A stretch of DNA of 64,000 bases. It comes from Yersinia alsatica (GTDB lineage Bacteria > Pseudomonadota > Gammaproteobacteria > Enterobacterales > Enterobacteriaceae). Shown here in pieces: positions 53,592 to 62,725 of this stretch (position 1 is the stretch's first letter; every line of letters begins with the position of its first letter). A program made the translations under genes and the position numbers. The notes beneath the pieces were generated by a model. The model saw nothing but the letters and a program-made list of their open reading frames with translations. It had not been told where the DNA came from and made no database searches. Location of the stretch: NCBI RefSeq assembly GCF_902170305.1, contig NZ_CABHWW010000008.1, forward strand, positions 62,001-126,000. Direction: 5' to 3'.

Positions 53592-54139
53592 AGTATTTCC
53601 TATTATCTCAAACGGATATATAAGGCTAATGATGATATATTGATACTGAGTCAGGAAAATAACGACATGATAATATGTTTTAGTTACCAACTATCTTGCA
53701 AAAAAAACAGCTCAGAGATATCAGAGTGTCGATTATTTATTTTCAACTTGCATTCTCACGTTATATATAAAGATAAAATTGCGATAAACCCACATTAATA
53801 GATAGAGAAAACCATTAAGACAATATGTAATAATCATCAAAAAATGTGATGCATGTTTGAGAAAAAACCCTTACTTGCCATGCAAAAATAAAATTAAATG
53901 CTCATTGTAAAAACTCTGTATTGATTTTGTATATTATCAGTCAAATCAGATACCGCCATAACGTGTAAAACCGTCAATAATTGGTAAGCTTGGTATTTTA
54001 AAACAAACTTACCACCAGCATATTATCTTGCACAGCGCACAAACAATCTTGTTTTGGCATGCTAAATTCGTGGTATATCTGGTTATCTGTTGCATGAAAA
54101 TGACGGGTGTTCATCTCACAGTTAAATATGGAGGTAGCC
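53592..54139. promoter_or_regulatory. ydiQ-ydiP divergent regulatory region
   Basis: 548 bp, AT-rich, no ORF. A GGTAAG/CTTACC inverted repeat spans 53983-54013, and a CRP-like half-site TGTGATGCATG lies near 53845. Direct TTGGTA repeats surround the inverted repeat. Likely holds the operon promoter and YdiP sites; none is verified. Confidence 0.45.
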
Positions 54140-55039
54140 ATGTATCAGCGCTGTTTTGACAATAAGTCAGATGCCATTTTTGAAAACGGACTCACACCTA
54201 AGCTCTCCAGATATGTGGTTAGCGACGATCCAAACTGGGAATCAGGTCATCATATGCATGAAGCTGAAACCGAGCTAATCTACGTAAAAAAGGGGGTGGT
54301 CAAACTGACCATTGATTCATCAAACTATGTTGCTCAAGCTGGTGATATTATTGTTATTGAACGTGGTTGCTTGCATGCCCTGGCCTCTGACACCGAGTCG
54401 CCCGCGACGACCTATGCCTGTGCAGTGTATGGATTTAAAATAAATGGGCTTGAAGATAACCGAATAATGCAGCCCAATTCCTACCCCGTGGTTTCTGCCG
54501 TTAAAAACAAAGACGTTATACATGAAATCAGTATGCTATTACCGCAACAGAAAGATAATCTTTCATCATCAGTCTATGATGCATTTGGCTCCCTTCTGAC
54601 CGTTATATTTTATGAGAATTTTAAAAGCGCCTACCGAACCAATACTGGCAATATAATCAAAGACGTCTTGGTAAAAGACATTCTGATTTATTTAAACAAT
54701 AATTACAGAGAAAAAATAACCTTAGAACAATTAGCAAAAAAATTCCGGGCCAGTGTGAGTTATATCTGTCATGAATTTAGTAGAGAGTATCGAATTTCGC
54801 CTATAAACTATGTCATTAAGCGCCGTATAACCGAGGCAAAATTTGCATTGACCAATACCGATTTGTGCTTGAATGAAATTTCTTTCCGAGTTGGCTATGA
54901 AAATGTCGATCACTTCACGAAATTATTTATTCGGCATGTCGGCTGTTCGCCTTCTGAATATCGCAAACAATTCAAAAGTGACCTTAACAGAGAAGAATAT
55001 ATAGCAGAATTTGGCGAACGCTCAGAAATGCTAACGTGA
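54140..55039 (+). CDS. ydiP: AraC-family regulator YdiP
   Basis: 299 aa (E. coli 303). N-terminal cupin sensing domain (MHEAETELIYVKKGVVKLTI) and C-terminal double-HTH AraC domain (~residues 195-285, ITLEQLAKKFRASVSYICHEF, RVGYENVDHFTKLFIRHVGCSPSEYR). The start at 54140 has a GGAGG site. Placed between ydiQRST and ydiO-ydiF, it probably controls both arms of the cluster in response to an organic-acid ligand. Confidence 0.93.
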   Translation: MYQRCFDNKSDAIFENGLTPKLSRYVVSDDPNWESGHHMHEAETELIYVKKGVVKLTIDSSNYVAQAGDIIVIERGCLHALASDTESPATTYACAVYGFKINGLEDNRIMQPNSYPVVSAVKNKDVIHEISMLLPQQKDNLSSSVYDAFGSLLTVIFYENFKSAYRTNTGNIIKDVLVKDILIYLNNNYREKITLEQLAKKFRASVSYICHEFSREYRISPINYVIKRRITEAKFALTNTDLCLNEISFRVGYENVDHFTKLFIRHVGCSPSEYRKQFKSDLNREEYIAEFGERSEMLT

Positions 55040-55073
55040 GATTAATGGTAAACTCAATGCCTTATCTCAAATT

Positions 55074-55107
55074 CAATCCGTTCACATTTGATGCAGTGAA
55101 CGGATTG
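55074..55107. terminator. Bidirectional terminator between ydiP and ydiO
   Basis: Perfect 12-bp stem CAATCCGTTCAC / GTGAACGGATTG with a 10-nt loop between convergent genes. U-tracts are poor, but stem stability and position favour termination. Confidence 0.7.
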
Positions 55108-55117
55108 TCAAAGCGAG

Positions 55118-56269
55118 TTACTTATTCTGATAGTCTTTTAGGATCTGACGGCCAGCAATATAAATCATTATTTCATCGGTCCCGCCCCCAATCCGCTCGC
55201 ACCGAACATCGCGCCAGAATCGGGAAACACGCGCATCATCGGTATAACCGAGTCCACCCATAATTTGTATTGCATCATCAATGACTTCAAGTGCAGTACG
55301 AGCACAATATAATTTGCACAAAGCCGCGCTGGTTCTTAACGACTGATGCATATCAGCCTGCCATGCCACTTTTAACACCATATTGCGCATGTTTTCTATC
55401 TTCACTGCCATTAGTACTAATTTTTCCTGAATCATTTGATTATGGCCAATTGGCTTACCAAACTGAATACGCTGGTTGGCATATTTGGCGGCATCCTCAA
55501 AAGCACATTCAGCAAAACCGGTGCTGCGAGCCGCATTAATCAGGCGCTCCATCTCAAAGTTATACATGACATTCAGGAAGCCCATTCCCTCTTCGCCAAC
55601 CATATCGCTTTCATCTACTTCGACATTGTCGAGATAGACTTCGCACGTGCTCAGCATGTGCCAGCCAATTTTATGTAATGGGTTGATTTTAATACCAGGG
55701 CGATTCGACTCAACCCACCACAGTGTAAAGGCTTTTTTAGGATCTTGCGGTTCAGGGTCTCGCGCTAGCACCAACATATAAGGGTATTCTTTTGCCCCAG
55801 TGATAAACGTCTTCTGGCCATTCAAATACACTTTGCCATTCTTACGTGTGTAACTGGTCGTGGCACTGTTATTGTCTGAACCCGCACCGGGCTCGGTAAG
55901 GGCCAAAGCATAAGCCGGATCACCGGTTGCTAATGTACTTTCCGCCGTTTTCCGCAATTGTTCCGGCGAACCAAATCGCATCATACTGTGAATACATTGC
56001 CCATTAGTAATTAGAAATGCCGGTGCGCCGCATTTTGAGACTTCCATTAGCGCCAGCATTTGCGTGACATAATCAGCAGGGATCCCGTTATATTCCTCTG
56101 GTACCCCTAACAGGGAAATACCGTTATCGGATAACGCCCGCATAAACTCTTTGGGATAAGTTCCTGTTTGGTCACAAGTCCTGAAATACTCTTCGGGGAA
56201 GTCATTAGTAATGAGTTCCCGAATACTGGCCAGCAATAACTCTTGCTCTTCGGTTAAGCTAAAATCCAT
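55118..56269 (-). CDS. ydiO: Acyl-CoA dehydrogenase-like YdiO
   Basis: Acyl-CoA dehydrogenase superfamily flavoprotein, 383 aa, as E. coli. Start ATG 56269 with GGGGAG upstream. FAD/acyl motifs: ALALTEPGAGSDNNSATT, GQKTFITGA and QIMGGLGYTDDARVSRFWRDVR near the C-terminus. Electrons would pass to YdiQR ETF. Substrate unknown; in a cluster with YdiB and AroD a CoA ester of a hydroaromatic acid is possible. 18 bp downstream of ydiF. Confidence 0.94.
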   Translation of the reverse strand: MDFSLTEEQELLLASIRELITNDFPEEYFRTCDQTGTYPKEFMRALSDNGISLLGVPEEYNGIPADYVTQMLALMEVSKCGAPAFLITNGQCIHSMMRFGSPEQLRKTAESTLATGDPAYALALTEPGAGSDNNSATTSYTRKNGKVYLNGQKTFITGAKEYPYMLVLARDPEPQDPKKAFTLWWVESNRPGIKINPLHKIGWHMLSTCEVYLDNVEVDESDMVGEEGMGFLNVMYNFEMERLINAARSTGFAECAFEDAAKYANQRIQFGKPIGHNQMIQEKLVLMAVKIENMRNMVLKVAWQADMHQSLRTSAALCKLYCARTALEVIDDAIQIMGGLGYTDDARVSRFWRDVRCERIGGGTDEIMIYIAGRQILKDYQNK

Positions 56270-56287
56270 ATTCTTCACTCCCCTACA

Positions 56288-57880
56288 TTAGTTATCTTCA
56301 GGCAAAATAAATCCCATGACGTTATCGTAAAACATCCTTTCATCCATTAATTTGAGATTACTGGATATAATAGGTTTGAAGTCCATTTGCGATAAAACAT
56401 CCCGTTCCAGATCAACGCCGGGGGCAATTTCAACTAAATGCAAACCATCTTCTTTTAATGTAAATACCGCACGCTCAGTGATATAACGAACATCTAAGCC
56501 ACGCTCTAGCGCAATTTTCCCACTAAATGTTATTTCCGGTATTTCTTTAATGAATTTTTTGACTCGCCCTTCTTGGACAATTTTCAGTGTTCCTTCACTG
56601 ACTTCTGTTTTTAGACTGCCTGCAGTTAATGTTCCGCAAAATATAATTTTCTTCGAGGTGGCACTGATATCAATAAAGCCACCGGTGCCCATAATTTTGC
56701 CATTGAATTTATGCACGCCAACATTACCCTGTTGGTCTATTTCAGCAAAACTCAAATAACAAACATCCAGACCACCGCCGTGATAAAAATCAAATTGTGA
56801 GGTCATATCCAGAATAGCGCGGGTATTAACATTGGCACCAAAAGCCACACCTTGTGTTGTAATACCACCTATTGGGCCGGTCTCTACCGTCAATACAAAA
56901 TCATCAGCGCAACCTTCTTCTCTGGCAACCAGACCGATACCATCCGCAATACCCACTCCCACATTACCGACGGCCCCTTTACGCATTTCAAACAGTGCCC
57001 GGCGGGCAACTAACTTGCGCTGGTTCAGCGGAATCGTCATCTTGGTACTATCATCCAACACAAAATCACCGGAAATAAAGCGGTTAACCGGCGCTCCACC
57101 ATAGAGTTGAGTTTGTGCTGGGTCGACAACTACTATATCGATAAGATAACCGGGAATTCTGACAGATTTAGGATGAAGAGTGGCTTTCTTAACCATCTTC
57201 TGCACTTGCATCATCACAATACCGCCATTGTTATGTACGGCCTGTGCGATGACCAAGGCATCCAGATACATTACTTCATCTTCAAAAGATGCATAACCTT
57301 CACTATCACAAGTCGTGGCGCGTATAAAAGCAATCGTTGGTGCAATGGCTTTATAAAACAGGTATTCCTGATCATCAATCTTAACCAATTTAATAAGATC
57401 TTCTTTGGTCACTTCATTGAGTTTCCCCCCTTGCTGGCGTGGGTCAACAAATGTACCGATGCCTATATTAGTTAAAATACCGGGCTGGTGAGCAGCAGAT
57501 GCCCGAATAACCTGAGTTAAAACACCTTGCGGATAGTTATAGGCACTAATCTTATTCTGTTCAGCCAAATCAGAAATACGTGGCGATTGCCCCCAATGAC
57601 CACAAAGTGCCCATTTGACCAATCCCTCTTGAGCCAGTGGGCTAATGCCTCTTTCTGCCCGGTCGCCTAACCCTGTTGGGCTAATTAAAGATAAATCACG
57701 AGGTGACTGCGTATTTTTATATTGCTCAGCTAAGGCTGTAATTAAGGTTGTTGCTTCAAGAATCCCACCACCTGCACCTAATACGCAAAGTGTCGCTTCA
57801 TCCGGAATATATTTTACAGCATCCTCAGCGGATAAAACGGGAACCCGACCATTAATTCTTTTCGGTCTTTCCAGTTTCAT
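56288..57880 (-). CDS. ydiF: Acetate/propionate-type CoA-transferase YdiF
   Basis: Family I CoA-transferase exchanging CoA between acyl-CoAs and short acids; E. coli YdiF acts on acetoacetyl- and acetyl-CoA in vitro. 530 aa, start 57880 (MKLERPKRING) with GGAG upstream. The catalytic Glu lies in TVETGPIGG, and GAGGGILEA near the N-terminus is conserved. Co-directional with ydiO; separated from aroD by 166 bp and a hairpin. Confidence 0.94.
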   Translation of the reverse strand: MKLERPKRINGRVPVLSAEDAVKYIPDEATLCVLGAGGGILEATTLITALAEQYKNTQSPRDLSLISPTGLGDRAERGISPLAQEGLVKWALCGHWGQSPRISDLAEQNKISAYNYPQGVLTQVIRASAAHQPGILTNIGIGTFVDPRQQGGKLNEVTKEDLIKLVKIDDQEYLFYKAIAPTIAFIRATTCDSEGYASFEDEVMYLDALVIAQAVHNNGGIVMMQVQKMVKKATLHPKSVRIPGYLIDIVVVDPAQTQLYGGAPVNRFISGDFVLDDSTKMTIPLNQRKLVARRALFEMRKGAVGNVGVGIADGIGLVAREEGCADDFVLTVETGPIGGITTQGVAFGANVNTRAILDMTSQFDFYHGGGLDVCYLSFAEIDQQGNVGVHKFNGKIMGTGGFIDISATSKKIIFCGTLTAGSLKTEVSEGTLKIVQEGRVKKFIKEIPEITFSGKIALERGLDVRYITERAVFTLKEDGLHLVEIAPGVDLERDVLSQMDFKPIISSNLKLMDERMFYDNVMGFILPEDN

Positions 57881-57994
57881 AATTTCTCCAATTTTATAGA
57901 TGCGACTAATCATGGCTAAATTAATTTATTTTCATCAAGAGAATAAAAAACCATATTGCCGCCAGGGCATTTTAAATAAATATCGGGTAGGAAT

Positions 57995-58029
57995 GGTTAT
58001 TCAGAAATCTGAGAGACCTCTGAATAACC
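57995..58029. other. Hairpin between aroD and ydiF
   Basis: Perfect 11-bp stem GGTTATTCAGA / TCTGAATAACC with a 13-nt loop, 18 bp after the aroD stop. No U-tract in the direction of transcription, so possibly a processing or weak termination site separating two transcripts. Confidence 0.5.
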
Positions 58030-58046
58030 GTTAAATAATCACTAAA

Positions 58047-58805
58047 TTAGGATTGGTGTATTATTGTTAAGACAGACCTTAATTCCTTAATATCTATCTG
58101 GCCTGGCGCAGATGCTTTCTTCAGCGCGCCAAAGGTTGCTGCCGAGCCAAAGACTTCACCCGATAAACGGGAAATAATTCCCAACTTCGACATCGACATA
58201 GTAATGATTGGACGATCGGCATATTTTTCATGCATTTCCAATGTCGCCGCCAGCAGTGTCATCACATCGCTTTTGTTTTGGGGCATTAATGCGATTTTAG
58301 GAATATCGGCCCCAAGATCTTGCATTTTACGTAGGCGCTTAACAATCTCATCTTTGGGCGGGGTTTTATGGAAATCATGATTAGACATGATAACTTTTAC
58401 ACCTTTAGCATGAGCATATTCTATCGTGGCGCTGACGTCTTGATCGCCAGTAAAAAGCTCCAAATCAATCATGTCAACCTGGCCGCTATCAATCATCTTC
58501 TTATTTAGAGCAAGATAATCATTAGGCGATATCTCTTTCTCTCCCCCTTCTTTAGCTGTACGAAAGGTAAAGAGAATAGGTTTATTATGAATAATATTTC
58601 GGAGTTGCTGTGCGGCTTCAAGAATGCTCTCGACGTCTTTCACATCATCAAAATGATCGATACGCCATTCCAGAATATCAAAATCAAAGTCTTGGTAATA
58701 TTGGGCTTCTGACTTTATCGCCGGTACATCTTTTCCCATCAATGACACGATGATTTTAGGAGCACCTTCACCTATTACCAGATTCTTTACTGTTACGGTT
58801 TTCAT
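58047..58805 (-). CDS. aroD: Type I 3-dehydroquinate dehydratase
   Basis: Schiff-base enzyme converting 3-dehydroquinate to 3-dehydroshikimate; 252 aa, as E. coli AroD. Start 58805 ([14 protein letters not shown]) with AAGGGACA upstream. Catalytic His in [10 protein letters not shown] and Lys in IPKIALMPQ are intact. Shared by shikimate biosynthesis and quinate catabolism; its place beside ydiB favours dual use. May be the cell's only aroD; not testable here. Confidence 0.95.
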   Translation of the reverse strand: MKTVTVKNLVIGEGAPKIIVSLMGKDVPAIKSEAQYYQDFDFDILEWRIDHFDDVKDVESILEAAQQLRNIIHNKPILFTFRTAKEGGEKEISPNDYLALNKKMIDSGQVDMIDLELFTGDQDVSATIEYAHAKGVKVIMSNHDFHKTPPKDEIVKRLRKMQDLGADIPKIALMPQNKSDVMTLLAATLEMHEKYADRPIITMSMSKLGIISRLSGEVFGSAATFGALKKASAPGQIDIKELRSVLTIIHQS

Positions 58806-58867
58806 TCTTGTCCCTTCCATTAATGCCTGACCACGGGCATCAGCCAGTATGCTCCCAAAGAGGATAA

Positions 58868-59734
58868 CTATGCGTTGAACCCCATAACCTTTTTAATATA
58901 TTCCAGTGGGAACTCTTTTCCGGTCCAAAGCTTAAACTGCTCAGCCCCCTGCCATAACAACATCCCATATCCGTCAACAGTTTTACACCCAGCTTCCATG
59001 GCCATTTGTAGCAGCTTAGTCATATGGGGGTTGTAGACGCACTCAGAAACCAGCAGCTCAGGGCGCAGCATAGAGATATCACTGACGATACTTTCATTTT
59101 CCAGTGGCTTCATTCCCACTTTTGTACCGTTAGTAAGAATATCTGCATTGGCAATTGCATTAGCAAACGCTTTTTGGTTCGCCAAGTCGTTAACCGTAAC
59201 AGTACAGTCGGTGTTGTCATTAACGCGTTTGGCAAAGGCGAGTGCCTCTTCATAAAACTCATCGCGCCGGTTAAATAGCATTATTTCCTTGATACCTTCA
59301 ATTGCCGCCTGTGCGCCAATGGCGGTAGATGCACCACCCGCACCTACCAGTACCATTTTTTTACCTTTAATATCAAAACCGGTTTCTTTGATTGCTTTGA
59401 TATGTCCGGTCCCGTCAGTATTATATCCGCGAAGAAAACCGTTATCATTAACAATGGTATTGATGGCACCCACTAATTTGGCCGCGGGTGTTAATTCATC
59501 GACATATTGGCAGGCTAACTGTTTATTAGGCATAGACACGCCGGTGCCACGCATTTTTAATGCCTTGAGACCTTCAATAGCTTTGCCAAAAGTGGAATTA
59601 TCCACCTCGAAAGCCATATAAGTGTAGGGCAGACCCATTTCTTCCAATGCCTTATTCTGCATTTCTGGCGATAAGCTATGTCTGATAGGATATGCCATTA
59701 ACCCAATCAATTCATATTTTGCAGTAACGTCCAT
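58868..59734 (-). CDS. ydiB: Quinate/shikimate dehydrogenase YdiB
   Basis: NAD(P)-dependent dehydrogenase acting on quinate and shikimate; 288 aa. Start 59734 ([17 protein letters not shown]) with GAGGAG upstream. Catalytic Lys and Asp are in [10 protein letters not shown] and [10 protein letters not shown]; nucleotide motif [12 protein letters not shown] with FNRRDEF. Product, 3-dehydroquinate or 3-dehydroshikimate, is the next enzyme's substrate or product. Lies between ydiN and aroD as in E. coli. Confidence 0.96.
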   Translation of the reverse strand: MDVTAKYELIGLMAYPIRHSLSPEMQNKALEEMGLPYTYMAFEVDNSTFGKAIEGLKALKMRGTGVSMPNKQLACQYVDELTPAAKLVGAINTIVNDNGFLRGYNTDGTGHIKAIKETGFDIKGKKMVLVGAGGASTAIGAQAAIEGIKEIMLFNRRDEFYEEALAFAKRVNDNTDCTVTVNDLANQKAFANAIANADILTNGTKVGMKPLENESIVSDISMLRPELLVSECVYNPHMTKLLQMAMEAGCKTVDGYGMLLWQGAEQFKLWTGKEFPLEYIKKVMGFNA

Positions 59735-59811
59735 TAACAACTCCTCACTAAAGATGGGTATATTCAGATTTCTTTAATTAATATTTCTCTTATTTGTTCT
59801 CAGCAATAAAG

Positions 59812-61047
59812 TCACTGAAAGAATCGCTCACCAAAGCGGAAGTCACTTTGTGGAATTTTGAAGACTTTATAGTAGCGAATAAAGACGACTATCGCGGTGA
59901 GGAAAGCAACAAGAGCAAATACGATGTCCAGTAATATGATATATTGCAGGCCAATAGTTGATAGATAACCGGTAGCTAGCGGAATAACAAAATTCGCTAA
60001 CCCACCCATCATCATATAAATGCTGGTAACCTTGGCTTTGCTTTTCGGGAAGAATTCAGACATAACCGAGACACCCAATTGCAATATCCCACCCGCAGCA
60101 GAGAAACCAATAACAAATGCCCCGACATTACATACCAACGGAGATGGATACAGATAAATAACAGCAGCGGCAATGACAGATAGCCCGGTATTAAATACAT
60201 TGGCCCACACAGGGCGCACCATACTTTTAAGCAGGAAAGCAAAGAGGAATACACACAGTAATGAGCCTAAACTATAGTAAGAAATAGTTTTTAATGCATC
60301 AGCTTCTGCCATTCCGGCAAAGGCCATTGCATATTTTGGCATCCAAACGACGATAACATAAAATGTAGAAAATGCCGCGACGCCAAATACCACTGAGGCG
60401 ACGCCTTCCAGCCATGCTAAAGGCTTACTGCTCATCTGAGGCAAGTCTTTGGCAATAGTAGCATCCACTGTCTGACTGGGAAATTTACTCTTCATCACCA
60501 GCAGAGTGACCAGAATAAACAGTATGCCCGGAATGATCATGGCATAACCAAACCACAACTGACTCACCATCAAGAAACTAACAAGCATCGGATAGAACAT
60601 TTGCCCAAAGGAAATGGTGGCCTTAAGCAGAATCACAGCAGAGCCGGAGGTTTTCGGGTAACACTCCATCAATGCGGGATAGCCCCCAGTGTCTAATGCT
60701 GCGTTCGCTGCACCCACACAAAAGGCCAGAATAAAGGCCACAATCAGATTGGGACTGGCGAGGATACCGAAGAAAAATAGGATATATAATGCTATACCGA
60801 CAAAAATAACTGAGCGCCTACCGAACTTGTCAGAAATAACACCAAAGAATAGGATACAGACTAATCTTCCCAGACCTATCCCAGAAATCACATAGGCTAT
60901 CCCGGCACTGTCGGTATTAAATTTTTCTGCCAAGGGAGTCATATTTTGCGCCAAGGTAATAACGCTGATCCCATGAAGAAAATAGCTTAGATATATACTT
61001 ATGGCAGCTAATAAAAATGGCGCATTGAAGTCCTTGCTCTGGCTCAT
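59812..61047 (-). CDS. ydiN: MFS transporter YdiN
   Basis: 411-aa 12-helix MFS carrier (E. coli YdiN 421 aa). GLGRLVCILFFGVISDKFGRRSVIF carries motif A; WLEGVASVVFGVAAFSTFYVIVVWMPKYA and FVIGFSAAGGILQLG are shared with E. coli YdiN. First gene of the leftward ydiN-ydiB-aroD group, so uptake of quinate or shikimate is a reasonable inference. Start has CGGAGAG upstream. Confidence 0.92.
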   Translation of the reverse strand: MSQSKDFNAPFLLAAISIYLSYFLHGISVITLAQNMTPLAEKFNTDSAGIAYVISGIGLGRLVCILFFGVISDKFGRRSVIFVGIALYILFFFGILASPNLIVAFILAFCVGAANAALDTGGYPALMECYPKTSGSAVILLKATISFGQMFYPMLVSFLMVSQLWFGYAMIIPGILFILVTLLVMKSKFPSQTVDATIAKDLPQMSSKPLAWLEGVASVVFGVAAFSTFYVIVVWMPKYAMAFAGMAEADALKTISYYSLGSLLCVFLFAFLLKSMVRPVWANVFNTGLSVIAAAVIYLYPSPLVCNVGAFVIGFSAAGGILQLGVSVMSEFFPKSKAKVTSIYMMMGGLANFVIPLATGYLSTIGLQYIILLDIVFALVAFLTAIVVFIRYYKVFKIPQSDFRFGERFFQ

Positions 61048-61770
61048 GCTTCTCTCCGTTTATTGTTAATTTTTTATTAAGTACATTCTTATAAAGCATC
61101 AATAAACTACCAACCCTATATAATGTATATAACGCCAACCTTGATTTATACGTAATATGAGGTTTTCATTTTCAATTTTATTGCAGAGCACCAATAGGAA
61201 ATTACGAAAATATTGTTGTTAGGTTGTGTTGATTTTACAAAACCAATACAACATTACGATAGGACCAGAGAATTACTTGGTAACAGTATGGATGCTTAAT
61301 TTTTGTGAGTCAGTTAAAACTTATTAAATCTAAAAAATTAATATGCTGAACATGATGGATTTGTAAAATAAACATCAGAAAAATTGGCGTTATTACTGTG
61401 AGCCAGTAGACATTATTGCGATATGCATCCATCTGAAAAAATCACCCTCATCAACTGCTATTATCCATCTATGACTTATTGCTAACGTATTTAACAGTTT
61501 ATTTACCCGGTTTACTTTCCCCTATGGTTAAAAGTGCATATTATATTGCACCACGCCATAATGATTTTGCATATCCTAGGTAAGTCAGCACCCATTTTCA
61601 TTCAATAAATCAGATAATGCCCAAAACACACCACAATATTATGTGACCGAGTCAGTGGTACAAACAGAATGTTTGCCGTATGTTCAACTATGAGTCAAAT
61701 TGACCATAATGCTCTTGAAATGACAGTGTTACAGTGAGGGAAAAATTAACAAAGCGCCACGGGAAACGGA
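61048..61770. promoter_or_regulatory. ydiN-LysR divergent regulatory region
   Basis: 723 bp without a convincing ORF, AT-rich. It includes an inverted repeat at 61223-61252 (GTTGTGTTG / CAATACAAC, 8 of 9 paired, 12-nt spacer), a plausible LysR-type site about 175 bp from ydiN. Confidence 0.5.
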
Positions 61771-62673
61771 ATGAACTTAAAACAATTACACTATTTTAAG
61801 CGCTTAGCCGAAAAACAACATTACACAGAAGCAGCATCAAGTCTGTTTATCGCCCAGCCATCTTTAAGCCATGCTATATCTGAGCTTGAAAAAGAACTCG
61901 GCGTCACTTTGTTTGAAAAAACCGGCAGAAATGTGCGAATAACAGAGAGTGGGAAAATCTTTCTACCTTATGTGGAAAATGCACTGCTTGAGTTGGAGAA
62001 CGGCCGCCTTGCCTTGCGCCAAATGACTGGCTGTGAAAATAATACCATCAAGCTGGCATTTATTTATACCATGGGGGAGACCGTCGTTCCACAGCTGATT
62101 GACCGTTTTATACATATTCCCGGTAATGAAAATAAGCGTTTTTGCTTTTACCAAGGAACATCGTCATCAATTATTGATGATCTAAAAGCTGATAAGTTTG
62201 ATCTGGCTTTCTGCTCTCAAATGCCAGAAGAACCCGAAATAGAGTTTATCCCGCTAATTAGCCAGGAGCTGGTACTCGTCACCTCCCGTGATCACCCATT
62301 AGCATTACGCAATGAAAGTGAAATCGCCTTAGAGGACACAATTCCCTACCCATTTATCTTTTTTTCGCAAAAAAGTGGCTTACGTCAGTTTATTGATAAG
62401 ATGTTTATGCAGAAAAAACTGATGCCAGAAATAACCTGCTATGTCGAAGAAGATACGGCCATGGTGGGGCTAGTGAGTATTAATTACGGTATTGCCATTA
62501 TGCCGCGGATAAGCACACTTTCACATTCTAATGTTCACGTCATGCATATCAAAGATCCCGGCCCAACTCGCTATATTTGCCTGGCAACCCGTAAAAATCA
62601 GATATTATCGCCAGCCGCTCAGACATTTAAGAAATTTGTCTTCAGTTCATGTCAGCTCATGACATTTAAGTAA
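61771..62673 (+). CDS. LysR-family regulator in the ydiN-ydiM interval
   Basis: 300 aa. HTH at residues 1-60 (LKQLHYFKRLAEKQHYTEAA, SLFIAQPSLSHAISELEKEL, then FEKTGRNVRITESGK); effector domain follows, of the CynR/YtlI-like type. Encoded divergently from ydiN and convergent with ydiM. E. coli K-12 as I recall it has no LysR gene here, so this regulator may be an addition specific to this lineage; it probably controls ydiN-ydiB-aroD or ydiM. Confidence 0.88.
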   Translation: MNLKQLHYFKRLAEKQHYTEAASSLFIAQPSLSHAISELEKELGVTLFEKTGRNVRITESGKIFLPYVENALLELENGRLALRQMTGCENNTIKLAFIYTMGETVVPQLIDRFIHIPGNENKRFCFYQGTSSSIIDDLKADKFDLAFCSQMPEEPEIEFIPLISQELVLVTSRDHPLALRNESEIALEDTIPYPFIFFSQKSGLRQFIDKMFMQKKLMPEITCYVEEDTAMVGLVSINYGIAIMPRISTLSHSNVHVMHIKDPGPTRYICLATRKNQILSPAAQTFKKFVFSSCQLMTFK

Positions 62674-62725
62674 CCGGTAAATTAACGTGTAGATAGCCGC
62701 TGCTATCTACACACTATTTCTTCTT

